A DNA stretch of 8,313 nucleotides from an uncultured Verrucomicrobiales bacterium (GTDB lineage: Bacteria > Verrucomicrobiota > Verrucomicrobiia > Verrucomicrobiales > Akkermansiaceae). Made by a program: the position numbers and the translations under genes. Below are positions 1 through 5,828 of this stretch, piece after piece. A model generated the notes under the pieces. The model was not told where the DNA came from and did no database searches. It was given only the letters and a program-made list of their open reading frames with translations. The stretch is taken from the NCBI GenBank assembly GCA_937885815.1, contig CALABM010000252.1:1-8313 (forward strand). Reading direction: 5' to 3'. The first letter of the stretch is position 1. Each line of letters begins with the position of its first letter.

Positions 1-1
1 T

Positions 2-67
2 CACAAGGAAAATCCCACGGCGAAGCAAATGATGAAACAGGCAGATAACTCGCAGGAAGGAGATTAG
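2..67 (+). CDS. 3' end of an upstream gene (partial, uncertain)
   Basis: Reading from base 2, an open frame of 21 codons ends at TAG 65-67. It encodes a hydrophilic tail (HKENPTAKQMMKQADNSQEGD) of the kind common at protein C-termini. Another frame stops at 46-48 and the third stops after about ten codons, so this frame is the best candidate for the end of a gene starting left of the window. The stretch is too short to name, and the choice of frame rests only on composition and stop position. Confidence 0.35.
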   Translation, partial: HKENPTAKQMMKQADNSQEGD

Positions 68-146
68 GAGAAAAATCACCCATTTTGCATTCATGCTGCG
101 GATTCGGCGGCGAGATGTGTTAATATAAGCGTAAGATAGCCAGACA

Positions 147-860
147 ATGAAGAAAAGCTTTTTCCCCGGAATACTCACCACCATAGCCCTCTGCCTTGCA
201 GCCGTGAGCTTGTGCTCATGTGTGGCTCATATTGATACGGGTAGTATGCTGGACGACATAGGGAAGCAGAGCCCCAGTCACCAACTCCGTCTTGTTCAGG
301 AGGAACATCCCCAACACCAGTATTACGACAGAGAAGAATTACAGGTGTGGGAAAAAGAGGGCCTGTACTATGTTCAGCTGCCGGTGGCCTATATTCCCGC
401 TCGCATTGAGAACAGGGACTATCTCGCGGGAATGAGCATGTTCTGCAGCGGAAAGATTGTCACCTATCCCCGACGCATTATGCGAGAAGAAGTGATTCAA
501 TTCCAGCAAACGAAGGAGTATTTTTATGCTGTTTTGAGCGAAGAGCAGCTTAACATAGCTGCTACTCATTATTACAAAAATCCCAACGCTTTCTATCGGG
601 AAACCTACCCCGTACTTTCAGCTGCAGAAGTTGACTTAAGTAACGCGAGAAAATGGAATCCCTCTCCGTCTCAAAATACCTCTGCGTTGGAGGTCAACGC
701 CATATACATGTTCAGGCAATTACCGGACCGCCGCACTACTGCCAACCAATTGCGGCGGCCTCTGGTGCTCTTGTTAGATATTGCCGATGTGCCGTTGTCG
801 ATTGCTGCAACTCCCTTTGCTTGGGTCGCAGATTTCGTTAATGTCTGCTTTTTTGACTGA
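147..860 (+). CDS. Predicted lipoprotein of unknown function
   Basis: A 237-aa protein with a lipoprotein signal: Lys-Lys at residues 2-3, a hydrophobic core at about 8-23 and a lipobox-like LCSC with the acceptor cysteine near residue 25. It is probably lipid-anchored and periplasmic. The mature part is mixed polar and aromatic, with several Tyr-rich stretches (QYYD, YYVQLPVAY, YFYAVL). Near the C-terminus a hydrophobic segment, RRPLVLLLDIADVPLSIAATP, recalls the 'lD-P-S-a-DT' tail of small YceK-like lipoproteins, but I cannot assign it to that family. ATG 147 is the start that gives a proper signal peptide. No clear Shine-Dalgarno precedes it. No partner gene is evident; the next gene follows about 100 bases later on the same strand. 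Confidence 0.8.
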   Translation: MKKSFFPGILTTIALCLAAVSLCSCVAHIDTGSMLDDIGKQSPSHQLRLVQEEHPQHQYYDREELQVWEKEGLYYVQLPVAYIPARIENRDYLAGMSMFCSGKIVTYPRRIMREEVIQFQQTKEYFYAVLSEEQLNIAATHYYKNPNAFYRETYPVLSAAEVDLSNARKWNPSPSQNTSALEVNAIYMFRQLPDRRTTANQLRRPLVLLLDIADVPLSIAATPFAWVADFVNVCFFD

Positions 861-966
861 GAAAAGTCCCCCCTCTATGCTTGAAGAGGCCAGAGGAAAC
901 TGCAATAATACCCCGCACAGTATAAACTGATGCAGATTTGCCGAAAAAAGTATTAATCTCTTAGCC

Positions 967-1782
967 GTGAAAAAGAAGCCCATCAGCCTTCAGCCCTTTG
1001 TATCGCGCATGCATCAGCGTGCGCAGCGGGCTCGTGCCCTGCCGAAGACGGAACAGCAGGAGTTTTATTACTGCGGCGGCCGAAACAAGACAGAGTTCAC
1101 GGCAGCCGTGGCCTCTGGTGAACCGGAAGCGCTCTCTCTGGCGCTGGATGTAGTGGCCGGGGAGCTGTGGCTTTGCCCGCGAGATGGCGCACGCTATGCC
1201 CGCAGCATACGGGCCGCCCTGCGCACTGCCTGTGAAGCCGGGTTGCTGGATGATGCCCGGAAACGTGTCATGTATGCCGTTGAAATGCGAAACCTGGAGC
1301 GCCTGGTGCTGCGTGGCAGACATTCAGCCCCCGGAGTGTTACAACAGCGCGCAGAACGCCGCATTCCGGGACAGTTGCAGCTCATGCAGCGCTGCTTCGG
1401 AGAAGTGCCGGAGCTGAGATTGAATACGGATGATTGCCCGGATGTGAAAGCGCCCGGAGAATTGTTGCAGAAAGCGGTGCAGTATGGATGGCTTTCGACA
1501 GATGCAGCAAGCAGAATGGCGGCTTCTGAGGAGCGCATGTTGTCCGAGCTGGTACATGGGCCGGAGGATGTGTTGCCTGCCATGCCGTGGCAGGAGACAA
1601 TGCCGAACCACGCCCCGGATACACTTTGCTATTTCTTCTGCTGGAAGGGATGCCGAGGGGTACGCTGGATAGTGGCCCCATGGGGCGAGTTGGGTGCAGA
1701 ATGTGGATTTATTCTGGCCGCAGATGCCGCCTTCTGTTGCAATATAGACGAGTACGGCCGCATTTATGGAGCTTGCCGCTGA
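967..1782 (+). CDS. Hypothetical protein, 271 aa, GTG start
   Basis: I do not recognise this family. GTG 967 is the furthest upstream conventional start: an in-frame TGA lies at 928-930 and the next in-frame ATG is at 1009. The N-terminus is strongly basic (MKKKPISLQPF, then HQRAQRARALPK). The middle (about 45-165) is Ala/Leu/Arg-rich and probably helical, with blocks such as ALSLALDVVAGELWLCP and SIRAALRTACEAGLLDDARKR. The last 60 residues are rich in Cys and Trp (CYFFCWKGCRG, WIVAPWGELGAECGF, FCCN) and may form a small beta-rich domain. There is no signal peptide or membrane helix. The GC-rich codon use and lack of interruptions support a real gene. It converges with the PIN-domain gene, with 88 bases between the stop codons. 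Confidence 0.75.
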   Translation: MKKKPISLQPFVSRMHQRAQRARALPKTEQQEFYYCGGRNKTEFTAAVASGEPEALSLALDVVAGELWLCPRDGARYARSIRAALRTACEAGLLDDARKRVMYAVEMRNLERLVLRGRHSAPGVLQQRAERRIPGQLQLMQRCFGEVPELRLNTDDCPDVKAPGELLQKAVQYGWLSTDAASRMAASEERMLSELVHGPEDVLPAMPWQETMPNHAPDTLCYFFCWKGCRGVRWIVAPWGELGAECGFILAADAAFCCNIDEYGRIYGACR

Positions 1783-1786
1783 GACC

Positions 1787-1806
1787 TTTGCATAAATCTA
1801 TGCAAA
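1787..1806. other. Small perfect hairpin in convergent gap
   Basis: TTTGCATA (1787-1794), a four-base loop AATC, then TATGCAAA (1799-1806) form a perfect 8-bp stem five bases after the stop of the plus-strand gene. It lacks a following T-run on either strand, so it is at best a weak or factor-assisted terminator for the plus-strand gene. Confidence 0.35.
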
Positions 1807-1837
1807 ATAATGCTTAAACATAACTTCCGGCATTTTC

Positions 1838-1872
1838 AAAAAACAATAAGAGCCGAACCCGCATGCGCGGCT
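1838..1872 (-). terminator. Probable intrinsic terminator of the PIN-domain gene
   Basis: On the minus strand AGCCG (1872-1868), overlapping the TAG stop, pairs with CGGCT (1855-1851). An alternative inner stem CCGC-GCAT-GCGG is also possible. A T-rich stretch ending in six Ts follows (A-run at 1838-1843 on the plus strand). Stem followed by T-tract is the classical intrinsic layout. The stem is short, so confidence is moderate. Confidence 0.45.
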
Positions 1873-3904
1873 ATGCAGCGTTGCCCGCTTTCCCGGGCAA
1901 CGGAGCACCTTTTGCCTCAGCCAGTGTCCGAAGCTGAGCTGCACGCAAACGCACCGTATCATCCGCGTCCCGTTCTAATGTGTGCAACACCCGCATTGCC
2001 GTATGGCATGTGCTCAAATCCGGTGTTAATTTGATGATTCTCTTTATCTGATCAAAAAAGCATTTGCGCAGCAGCAAATCACGCGCCCTGGGTGAGTCCG
2101 CAGCGGTCTTGGAATAAGCAAACCAATTTTCAAAACAATAGGGAGATAAGCTGTCACCACACAAATTCAGCAACGCTGTCACCAGCCCCGGCTTATTCCG
2201 CCGGCGAGCCACCTTAATGGCAACCGGGAGCACAGCCGGCCAATCCTCTTCTCGAAATGACTTCTTGATTTCAGCCAAAAACTCCATCATGTTCATCTTT
2301 GCCATTTGTTGATGGAAGAGCTGACTGTACCTCTTGTTTGCCGTTTCGCAATCCATGACGGGAGAAGGGCTGACCGCCTTCGGCTCAGGCGGCTGAGGGG
2401 GCTGAGCCGGCTGAGGGGCCGGATTTACTCCACGAGCAGCAAGCATCTGCAACACAGCCCGCGCGCGGGAAGAAATCGTTTTGTCTTCGTGTTTCGCAAG
2501 GGGCTGAAGAACCTTTATCGTATGCGAATCCGGGGAAAAGCCCACGCTATTCCGCAGTACGCATCGTAGCTGCCGATAATACACATCATCCGCCAGGAGT
2601 TCCTCATCCATCATCTGATTCGCATTCCGCGAAGACTTTTTGAACCAGTTATCAAAACAATAGGCGGGCAATTCCTTTGCCTTTGTCACCAAGGCTTGCA
2701 AAAGCTCCTTCTTACCCCAGCGGATAGCATACAACACAGCCAGCGCCATGCGCTTACGGCTGCCACCGACCAATTCCCAAACAATATTTTCATATTCATC
2801 CTTCACAAACTGTGCCAACCGGGAACCGATATCCTGCACCACAGTTTCCATGGGAATGTTCTCATCATCCTCCGGCACATTATCCTCCACAGGCTCCACG
2901 CATTCCGGCTGCGGCATGGGCTCCGGCTGAGGCGCAGACTCCGGCTGCGGTGCTGAAACCAGCCCGGGAGCCTTGGGGAAGGTAATGAGCTGCGGCTTTT
3001 GGTGTACGAGCAAACGCCAGGATTTCAACAAGGGCACAAGACCACCGGCGGGTGATATCACCCGGAAATTCACAGCATCGGTCGCCAGCTCTGCACCATG
3101 GCTCCGGGCATCATAACGCTGCACCACATCATGCCAGCCCGACACCACCACCGTCATGCGGCGCCCCAGAGTCCGGGCGTAGAACAAGGCATCCAGCATG
3201 GCGGTTTCTGACAAGCGAGATTCTCCAGCACAATGGCGAACCACCTCATTCGACTCCAGCATATTGAAGATTTCCAGCGGCAGATGCCCGTAGAGAGCAA
3301 CTTTATCCAGTGAGCTGGAGTGCAGAATGGGGCGATTGGCATTCTCGAGTCCCACCCCCTGAATATTCAGCAGAAACTGACGCAGGAACGGCGATTGCAA
3401 GCCGGAAGAACTCAGCACGACATCACTTTCTGCCATCAATGCGGCCAAATCCTCCTGCGCACGGCGTATCGCAACCGCTTTGAGTTCCTTAGCGTCACAA
3501 ATCCTTCCCTCCTCCTGGTACAAGCACGTAACCTGCGAGGCATAAAGCCCCAATGCTTCAGCCAAAGCCCAATCTGCCGTCAGAAAATGAACAGGAGTAT
3601 GCTCGTCTGCACAACGTATCGCGATGCGGCGGAAAACACTATCGGCCGTCATCGGTACGCCCTCACACAGAGAGGCCCGCACCCCCTGCTCCTCCGGTAA
3701 GGGGCCGGATATCTCGAATAGTTCGGCATGAGTCTGCAAAAACTCCAAGGCATCTTGCGCAGCCTTCACATTCCTATCCTTATCGGCCAGTCGAGTCAAT
3801 TCATTTCGCACGGTTTCTATCACCGTATATTTCATCCCTGAAGTAAGCAAATGCCTGCGCCCAGGCTCTAACATCAGAAAACAGGTATCTACAAAAGACT
3901 TCAT
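1871..3904 (-). CDS. Multi-domain PIN nuclease-like protein with duplicated C-terminal module
   Basis: A 677-aa protein from ATG 3904 (MKSFVDTCFLM). The PIN fold begins at once, and the predicted promoter lies just upstream, so I prefer this start to ATG 3934 or TTG 3958. PIN domains are metal-dependent RNases built around four acidic residues. Candidates here are D6 (VDT), E30 (VIETV), D88 (TADS) and D111 (LTADW). Residues about 192-285 align without gaps to part of the same fold (SETAMLDALFYAR...VVVSGWHD) but lack the acids, suggesting a degenerate second PIN-like region. A Pro/Gln/Glu linker (about 317-342) leads to module A (about 356-492, with PAYCFDNWF). A second Pro-rich linker (about 495-515) leads to module B (about 539-666, with SPYCFENWF). 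The two modules are diverged copies, probably all-helical and HEAT-like. No membrane segment is present. RNase activity is inferred from the acid pattern. The substrate and role are unknown, and no antitoxin-like partner adjoins, so a toxin role is not supported. Confidence 0.85.
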   Translation of the reverse strand: MKSFVDTCFLMLEPGRRHLLTSGMKYTVIETVRNELTRLADKDRNVKAAQDALEFLQTHAELFEISGPLPEEQGVRASLCEGVPMTADSVFRRIAIRCADEHTPVHFLTADWALAEALGLYASQVTCLYQEEGRICDAKELKAVAIRRAQEDLAALMAESDVVLSSSGLQSPFLRQFLLNIQGVGLENANRPILHSSSLDKVALYGHLPLEIFNMLESNEVVRHCAGESRLSETAMLDALFYARTLGRRMTVVVSGWHDVVQRYDARSHGAELATDAVNFRVISPAGGLVPLLKSWRLLVHQKPQLITFPKAPGLVSAPQPESAPQPEPMPQPECVEPVEDNVPEDDENIPMETVVQDIGSRLAQFVKDEYENIVWELVGGSRKRMALAVLYAIRWGKKELLQALVTKAKELPAYCFDNWFKKSSRNANQMMDEELLADDVYYRQLRCVLRNSVGFSPDSHTIKVLQPLAKHEDKTISSRARAVLQMLAARGVNPAPQPAQPPQPPEPKAVSPSPVMDCETANKRYSQLFHQQMAKMNMMEFLAEIKKSFREEDWPAVLPVAIKVARRRNKPGLVTALLNLCGDSLSPYCFENWFAYSKTAADSPRARDLLLRKCFFDQIKRIIKLTPDLSTCHTAMRVLHTLERDADDTVRLRAAQLRTLAEAKGAPLPGKAGNAA

Positions 3905-3929
3905 AGTTGATGATAGCTTCGGTACGCAC

Positions 3930-3958
3930 ACCATAGCGCATCCGACACCTATTTGCAA
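3930..3958 (-). promoter_or_regulatory. Candidate sigma70-type promoter of the PIN-domain gene
   Basis: On the minus strand TTGCAA (3958-3953) and TATGGT (3935-3930) are separated by 17 bases; each matches four of six consensus positions. The expected transcript start, near 3922, leaves a short leader before ATG 3904 and places the upstream alternative starts (3934 and 3958) outside the mRNA. It helps decide the start but is a prediction only. Confidence 0.4.
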
Positions 3959-4221
3959 GTCTTTTGTATTGAGAAATCAGAAATTCCGAAACGCAATCAT
4001 TCGTATATCGGATTACAAGAAGGGATTAAAGAACCACCCAAGCGGAAATGGGAGAAAGTTAGAGGAGCAGAGGCGGAGCTTCTTTACAAAGAAGTGGATG
4101 ATATCGGATGTTTTAAGAAAGACAGCACCTGGGTAAGTCTTGGGTTGAATAGCATTGCAAGTGTCTTTTTGCACTATCCGCAACAAAAATGCAGAAAACG
4201 AGCAACAAAATGCCCCCACGC
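3959..4221 (+). other. AT-rich intergenic stretch with a doubtful open frame
   Basis: About 260 bases with no convincing gene. One plus-strand frame is open from TTG 3953 to a stop at 4247-4249 (98 codons). Its middle reads rather protein-like (KWEKVRGAEAELLYKEVDDIGCF), but the start overlaps the promoter of the divergent PIN gene and its end runs through the predicted promoter at 4222-4250. No Shine-Dalgarno is visible and I recognise no family. It could be an eroded gene or non-coding DNA. Confidence 0.2.
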
Positions 4222-4250
4222 TTGCACTGAGAGGCGCGAATTGATATAAT
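4222..4250 (+). promoter_or_regulatory. Predicted sigma70 promoter upstream of the membrane protein
   Basis: TTGCAC (4222-4227), a 17-base spacer and a perfect TATAAT (4245-4250) point toward the small membrane-protein gene at 4340. The -35 box matches only three consensus positions, but the exact -10 and ideal spacing make this the best promoter match I found in the window. It would give a leader of about 80 bases. Confidence 0.5.
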
Positions 4251-4273
4251 GAAGCGCTACAGATAGCGTCTTC
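4251..4273 (+). promoter_or_regulatory. Hairpin overlapping the predicted transcription start
   Basis: GAAGCGCTA (4251-4259) pairs with TAGCG-T-CTTC (4264-4273) around a CAGA loop, a 9-bp stem with one bulged base. It begins directly after the -10 box, so it straddles the expected transcription start. It could be an operator-type palindrome or the foot of the leader. No regulator is known. Confidence 0.3.
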
Positions 4274-4339
4274 GCCAGGAATACGCGGCTCCGTTCCATC
4301 TTTATTAAAAAAAAGATTATGCTACACATAAGGAAACAA

Positions 4340-4684
4340 ATGAGATGCCTTGCTATAAATCCTACAGCTTTGCTCTGCCATACCTGTAAAGTCATAGCAG
4401 CTTTGATGGTTCACCTCCTATTATTCTGCCTCGATGGGCGTACGATACAGATTGAACAACATCTGCCCTTGCACCTTGGTGAACAGCTGTGTAAGATTCT
4501 ACATCCCGGGCTTATCATAGACGGCGAAACTGGCTATGATGTTGATATGTTGGATTCTTGGCTATTCTGGGGTCTCCTGTTGCTGCCGCTGAACTTCATC
4601 CTTTGGGGGCGAAAAGTTACCATCGGTTATCTCTGCTTGTCCGTTCCCCTTCTGGCAATGCTCATTTGGACAGTTTCTGTATAA
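4340..4684 (+). CDS. Small three-helix membrane protein, unknown function
   Basis: I start this 114-aa protein at ATG 4340 because AAGGA (4330-4334) sits five bases upstream, a good Shine-Dalgarno, whereas the in-frame ATG at 4319 has none. Three hydrophobic segments are visible: about residues 15-31 (KVIAALMVHLLLFCL), 72-92 (SWLFWGLLLLPLNFILWG) and 95-112 (TIGYLCLSVPLLAMLIW). The 40-residue loop between the first two (QIEQHLPLHLGEQLC to DMLDSW) is polar and would lie on one side of the membrane. The gene has its own predicted promoter. I recognise no family. The same frame stays open for 47 codons after the stop and reads as a plausible soluble tail, so the protein may be a truncated form of something longer. 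Confidence 0.6.
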   Translation: MRCLAINPTALLCHTCKVIAALMVHLLLFCLDGRTIQIEQHLPLHLGEQLCKILHPGLIIDGETGYDVDMLDSWLFWGLLLLPLNFILWGRKVTIGYLCLSVPLLAMLIWTVSV

Positions 4685-4875
4685 TTGGCTCATCCCCTTA
4701 TTGGAGAACGCGCGGAACAAATCTTTGATGCATGGGATTCAAAGGATGATTCTCGGACACAATATAAAATGAACCCCTGCTCCCGTCCATCGCTTGCAAC
4801 CTGTCTCGGCGAAGCAATAGCCCGATAGGGCTACGCGAAGACGGAGTGTCTTTTTATCCCCTTGCAAGCGATGTT
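4685..4875. other. Gene-free stretch holding a composite palindrome
   Basis: There is no confident gene. From 4685 to 4825 the frame of the preceding membrane protein continues open after its TAA. From 4765 to 4883 the sequence is taken up by a nested inverted repeat, annotated separately. Confidence 0.4.
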
Positions 4876-4883
4876 TCATTTTA
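4765..4883. repeat. Composite nested palindrome, element 1
   Basis: TAAAATGAA (4765-4773) and CATCGCTTGCAA (4788-4799) reappear inverted as TTGCAAGCGATG (4862-4873) and TTCATTTTA (4875-4883), giving perfect arms of 9 and 12 bp. One side has a 14-base interruption between the arms and the other a single base. At the centre TAGCCC-GATA-GGGCTA (4818-4833) is a perfect 6-bp stem with a tetraloop. The palindrome covers the stop codon of the orphan reading frame at 4876 on the minus strand, so it may act as a transcript end. It resembles element 2 at 7068-7137. Confidence 0.65.
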
Positions 4884-5034
4884 GGTTGCCACCCGGTGAA
4901 AAATGCGCCTTAAACACCTGATTCTGTGTAGCTTGCCAGTTCGAAACATCTTTGCTAGTCACAGAGTCACCATTCACCCAAAATTGCCTACTTGTCACGG
5001 CGTAGGATTTATCCGAAGACGGAAGCTCACAGTA
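4876..5034 (-). pseudogene. Orphan 3' coding remnant
   Basis: Between an in-frame TGA (5037-5035) and TGA (4878-4876) lies a 52-codon open frame with no ATG. Its translation looks like a genuine C-terminus: YAVTSRQFWVNGDSV, then SNWQATQNQVFKAHFSPGGNLK. The alternating hydrophobic and polar pattern with Trp and Gly-Asn turns suggests beta-hairpins. It overlaps the last eight bases of the ankyrin gene in a different frame. It could be the tail of a gene lost by deletion, or a former extension of the ankyrin protein displaced by a frame change near 5030. I know no matching family. Confidence 0.4.
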
Positions 5035-5137
5035 TCAATAGATTGTAGATTCGAGGCTTCTTTAGTGAACCTAACATGAATTCGCGCTTAGAAAAAGGGG
5101 CTTCCGGCTTCTCTATGATACGCCGTGACAGGTAGGC
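4986..5137. repeat. 19-bp inverted repeat flanking 114 bp
   Basis: GCCTACTTGTCACGGCGTA at 4986-5004 recurs inverted at 5119-5137 with one mismatch (18 of 19). The mismatch would be a G-U pair in a plus-strand transcript, and T4985-A5138 extends the stem to 20 bp. One arm is in the ankyrin coding region and the other in the orphan remnant. The arms are too alike to be readily explained by chance. Confidence 0.6.
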
Positions 5138-5410
5138 ATAGTAGGAGTCTCCGTTCTTTTCAGCCTTATTCACATCTATACTAGGTGCAGCCAGTAGCAG
5201 AGGAGTCACATTCACACTCCCCCTTTCTGCAGCGAGATGAAGAGGAGTCCTGCTGAAGTAGTGTTTTGCGGGCGCATGCACATCGATGCTAGGAACCGAC
5301 AACAACAGTGCTACCAGTTCCGTATCATCAACGGCTGAAACGAGAGGAGAGCCATCCCTACCCTCCTTATTCACATCTATGCCCGGTACCGCTAGTAGCA
5401 GTTTAATCAA
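5027..5410 (-). CDS. Ankyrin-repeat protein, C-terminal part (frameshifted)
   Basis: This 127-codon frame holds the second to fourth ankyrin-type units. Each has a helix ending in LLL[A/S]xPxIDV (KLLLAVPGIDVN, ALLLSVPSIDVH, PLLLAAPSIDVN), with typical connectors such as RTPLHLAAERG. It lacks a natural N-terminus. Its conventional start would be TTG 5410, which overlaps the TGA of the upstream frame as TTGA, so reinitiation is conceivable. Ankyrin repeats normally mediate protein-protein contacts. The tail after the last unit (SKREFMLGSLKKPRIYNLLIL) is not ankyrin-like. Read through from the first part by a -1 shift at 5422-5428, the whole protein would be 215 aa and would restore an unbroken repeat (KKGDAELIKLLLAVPG). 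Confidence 0.7.
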   Translation of the reverse strand: MIKLLLAVPGIDVNKEGRDGSPLVSAVDDTELVALLLSVPSIDVHAPAKHYFSRTPLHLAAERGSVNVTPLLLAAPSIDVNKAEKNGDSYYAYLSRRIIEKPEAPFSKREFMLGSLKKPRIYNLLIL

Positions 5411-5673
5411 TTCCGCATCCCCTTTTTTACGGCTAACTCAAGAGCTACCAAGCCGTTTCTGTGAATCGGCCTATTTACGTCGACGCCAGGAATTGACAAC
5501 AACAACTCAACAACTGCTGCAGCTCCTTCCCGCAATGCATTACAAAGAGGAGTACAACCATCCTTTCCCTCAATATAAACATACGCACCTGCATCAATAG
5601 CTGCTTTTACATCGTCTAAGTTACCTTCTTCCGCAGCCTTTAGCAAGGCAACATTAGCTTCATCTATGGTCAT
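5407..5673 (-). CDS. Ankyrin-repeat protein, N-terminal part (frameshifted)
   Basis: ATG 5673 opens an 88-aa frame beginning MTIDEANVALLKAAEEGNLDDVKAAIDAGA, a normal N-terminal ankyrin cap, then a full unit with TPLCNALREGAAAVVELLLSIPGVDVN. It ends abruptly in the middle of the next helix (LELAVKKGMRN, stop). Codons 82-84 are GTA-AAA-AAG, which place the slippery heptamer A-AAA-AAG in phase (5428-5422 on the minus strand). There is no signal peptide, so the protein is probably cytoplasmic. The gene lies just left of the IS481 element, and no strong Shine-Dalgarno is visible. If no shift occurs, the product is a one-and-a-half-repeat fragment. Confidence 0.7.
   Translation of the reverse strand: MTIDEANVALLKAAEEGNLDDVKAAIDAGAYVYIEGKDGCTPLCNALREGAAAVVELLLSIPGVDVNRPIHRNGLVALELAVKKGMRN
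5419..5428 (-). other. Frameshift site: A6G4 with in-phase A-AAA-AAG
   Basis: On the minus strand, codons GTA-AAA-AAG-GGG-ATG run into a stop, whereas slipping back one base gives AAA-AAA-GGG-GAT-GCG and restores the ankyrin repeat exactly. The heptamer A-AAA-AAG in this phase is the one used for programmed -1 shifts in dnaX and several IS3-family elements. The same change is expected from loss of one base in the A6 or G4 run. Confidence 0.6.
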
Positions 5674-5730
5674 AAGTCTGTATTCTATTTGTTATCATCA
5701 GGTATCACGCCCAACATCACCTTGGTACGC

Positions 5731-5803
5731 ACCCAAGACAAAGGTAACAGAAAAGTACCACCACATAGGTAACACAAGTACCAAGACATAGGTTACACTT
5801 TTG
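5731..5803 (+). repeat. Left end of the IS481 element: three tandem motif copies
   Basis: Three head-to-tail copies of a GGTAACA/GGTTACA motif start at 5743, 5768 and 5791 (periods 25 and 23). The last two units share AGTACCA (5754-5760 and 5777-5783) and ACATAGGT. The innermost copy, ACATAGGTTACACTTTTG (5786-5803), is a perfect 18-bp inverted match to 7186-7203. The middle copy, CACATAGGTAACAC (5762-5775), matches 7216-7229 inverted at 13 of 14 positions. The outermost copy has no partner at the right end. Confidence 0.7.
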
Positions 5804-5828
5804 GAGAGACATATGGCATAATGACTTT

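Noticed and set aside
861..900. Terminator after the lipoprotein gene (CCTCT ... AGAGG)
   Set aside because: The stem is only 5 bp with an 8-base loop and no T-run follows.
1194..1681. Long minus-strand open frames opposite the 271-aa gene
   Set aside because: They lie wholly within the plus-strand gene, have Ser/Arg/Pro-biased translations and no family features, as expected of frames opposite GC-rich coding DNA.
1871..3904. PIN protein as a toxin of a toxin-antitoxin pair
   Set aside because: VapC-type toxins are about 130 aa and are preceded by a small antitoxin gene. This protein is five times longer and has no such neighbour.
4174..4395. 73-codon minus-strand frame across the predicted promoter
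   Set aside because: It overlaps both the promoter and the start of the membrane-protein gene, has no ribosome binding site, and its translation is dominated by low-complexity hydrophobic and aromatic residues.
4986..5137. Invertible phase-variation switch
   Set aside because: Inverting the bracketed segment does not join any two broken frames, and no invertase gene specific to it is visible. Kept only as an unexplained inverted repeat.
5731..5803. Short CRISPR-like array
   Set aside because: Repeats differ from each other, the intervals are only 10-16 bases, and the copies recur inverted at the other end of the transposase gene, so they are IS ends.
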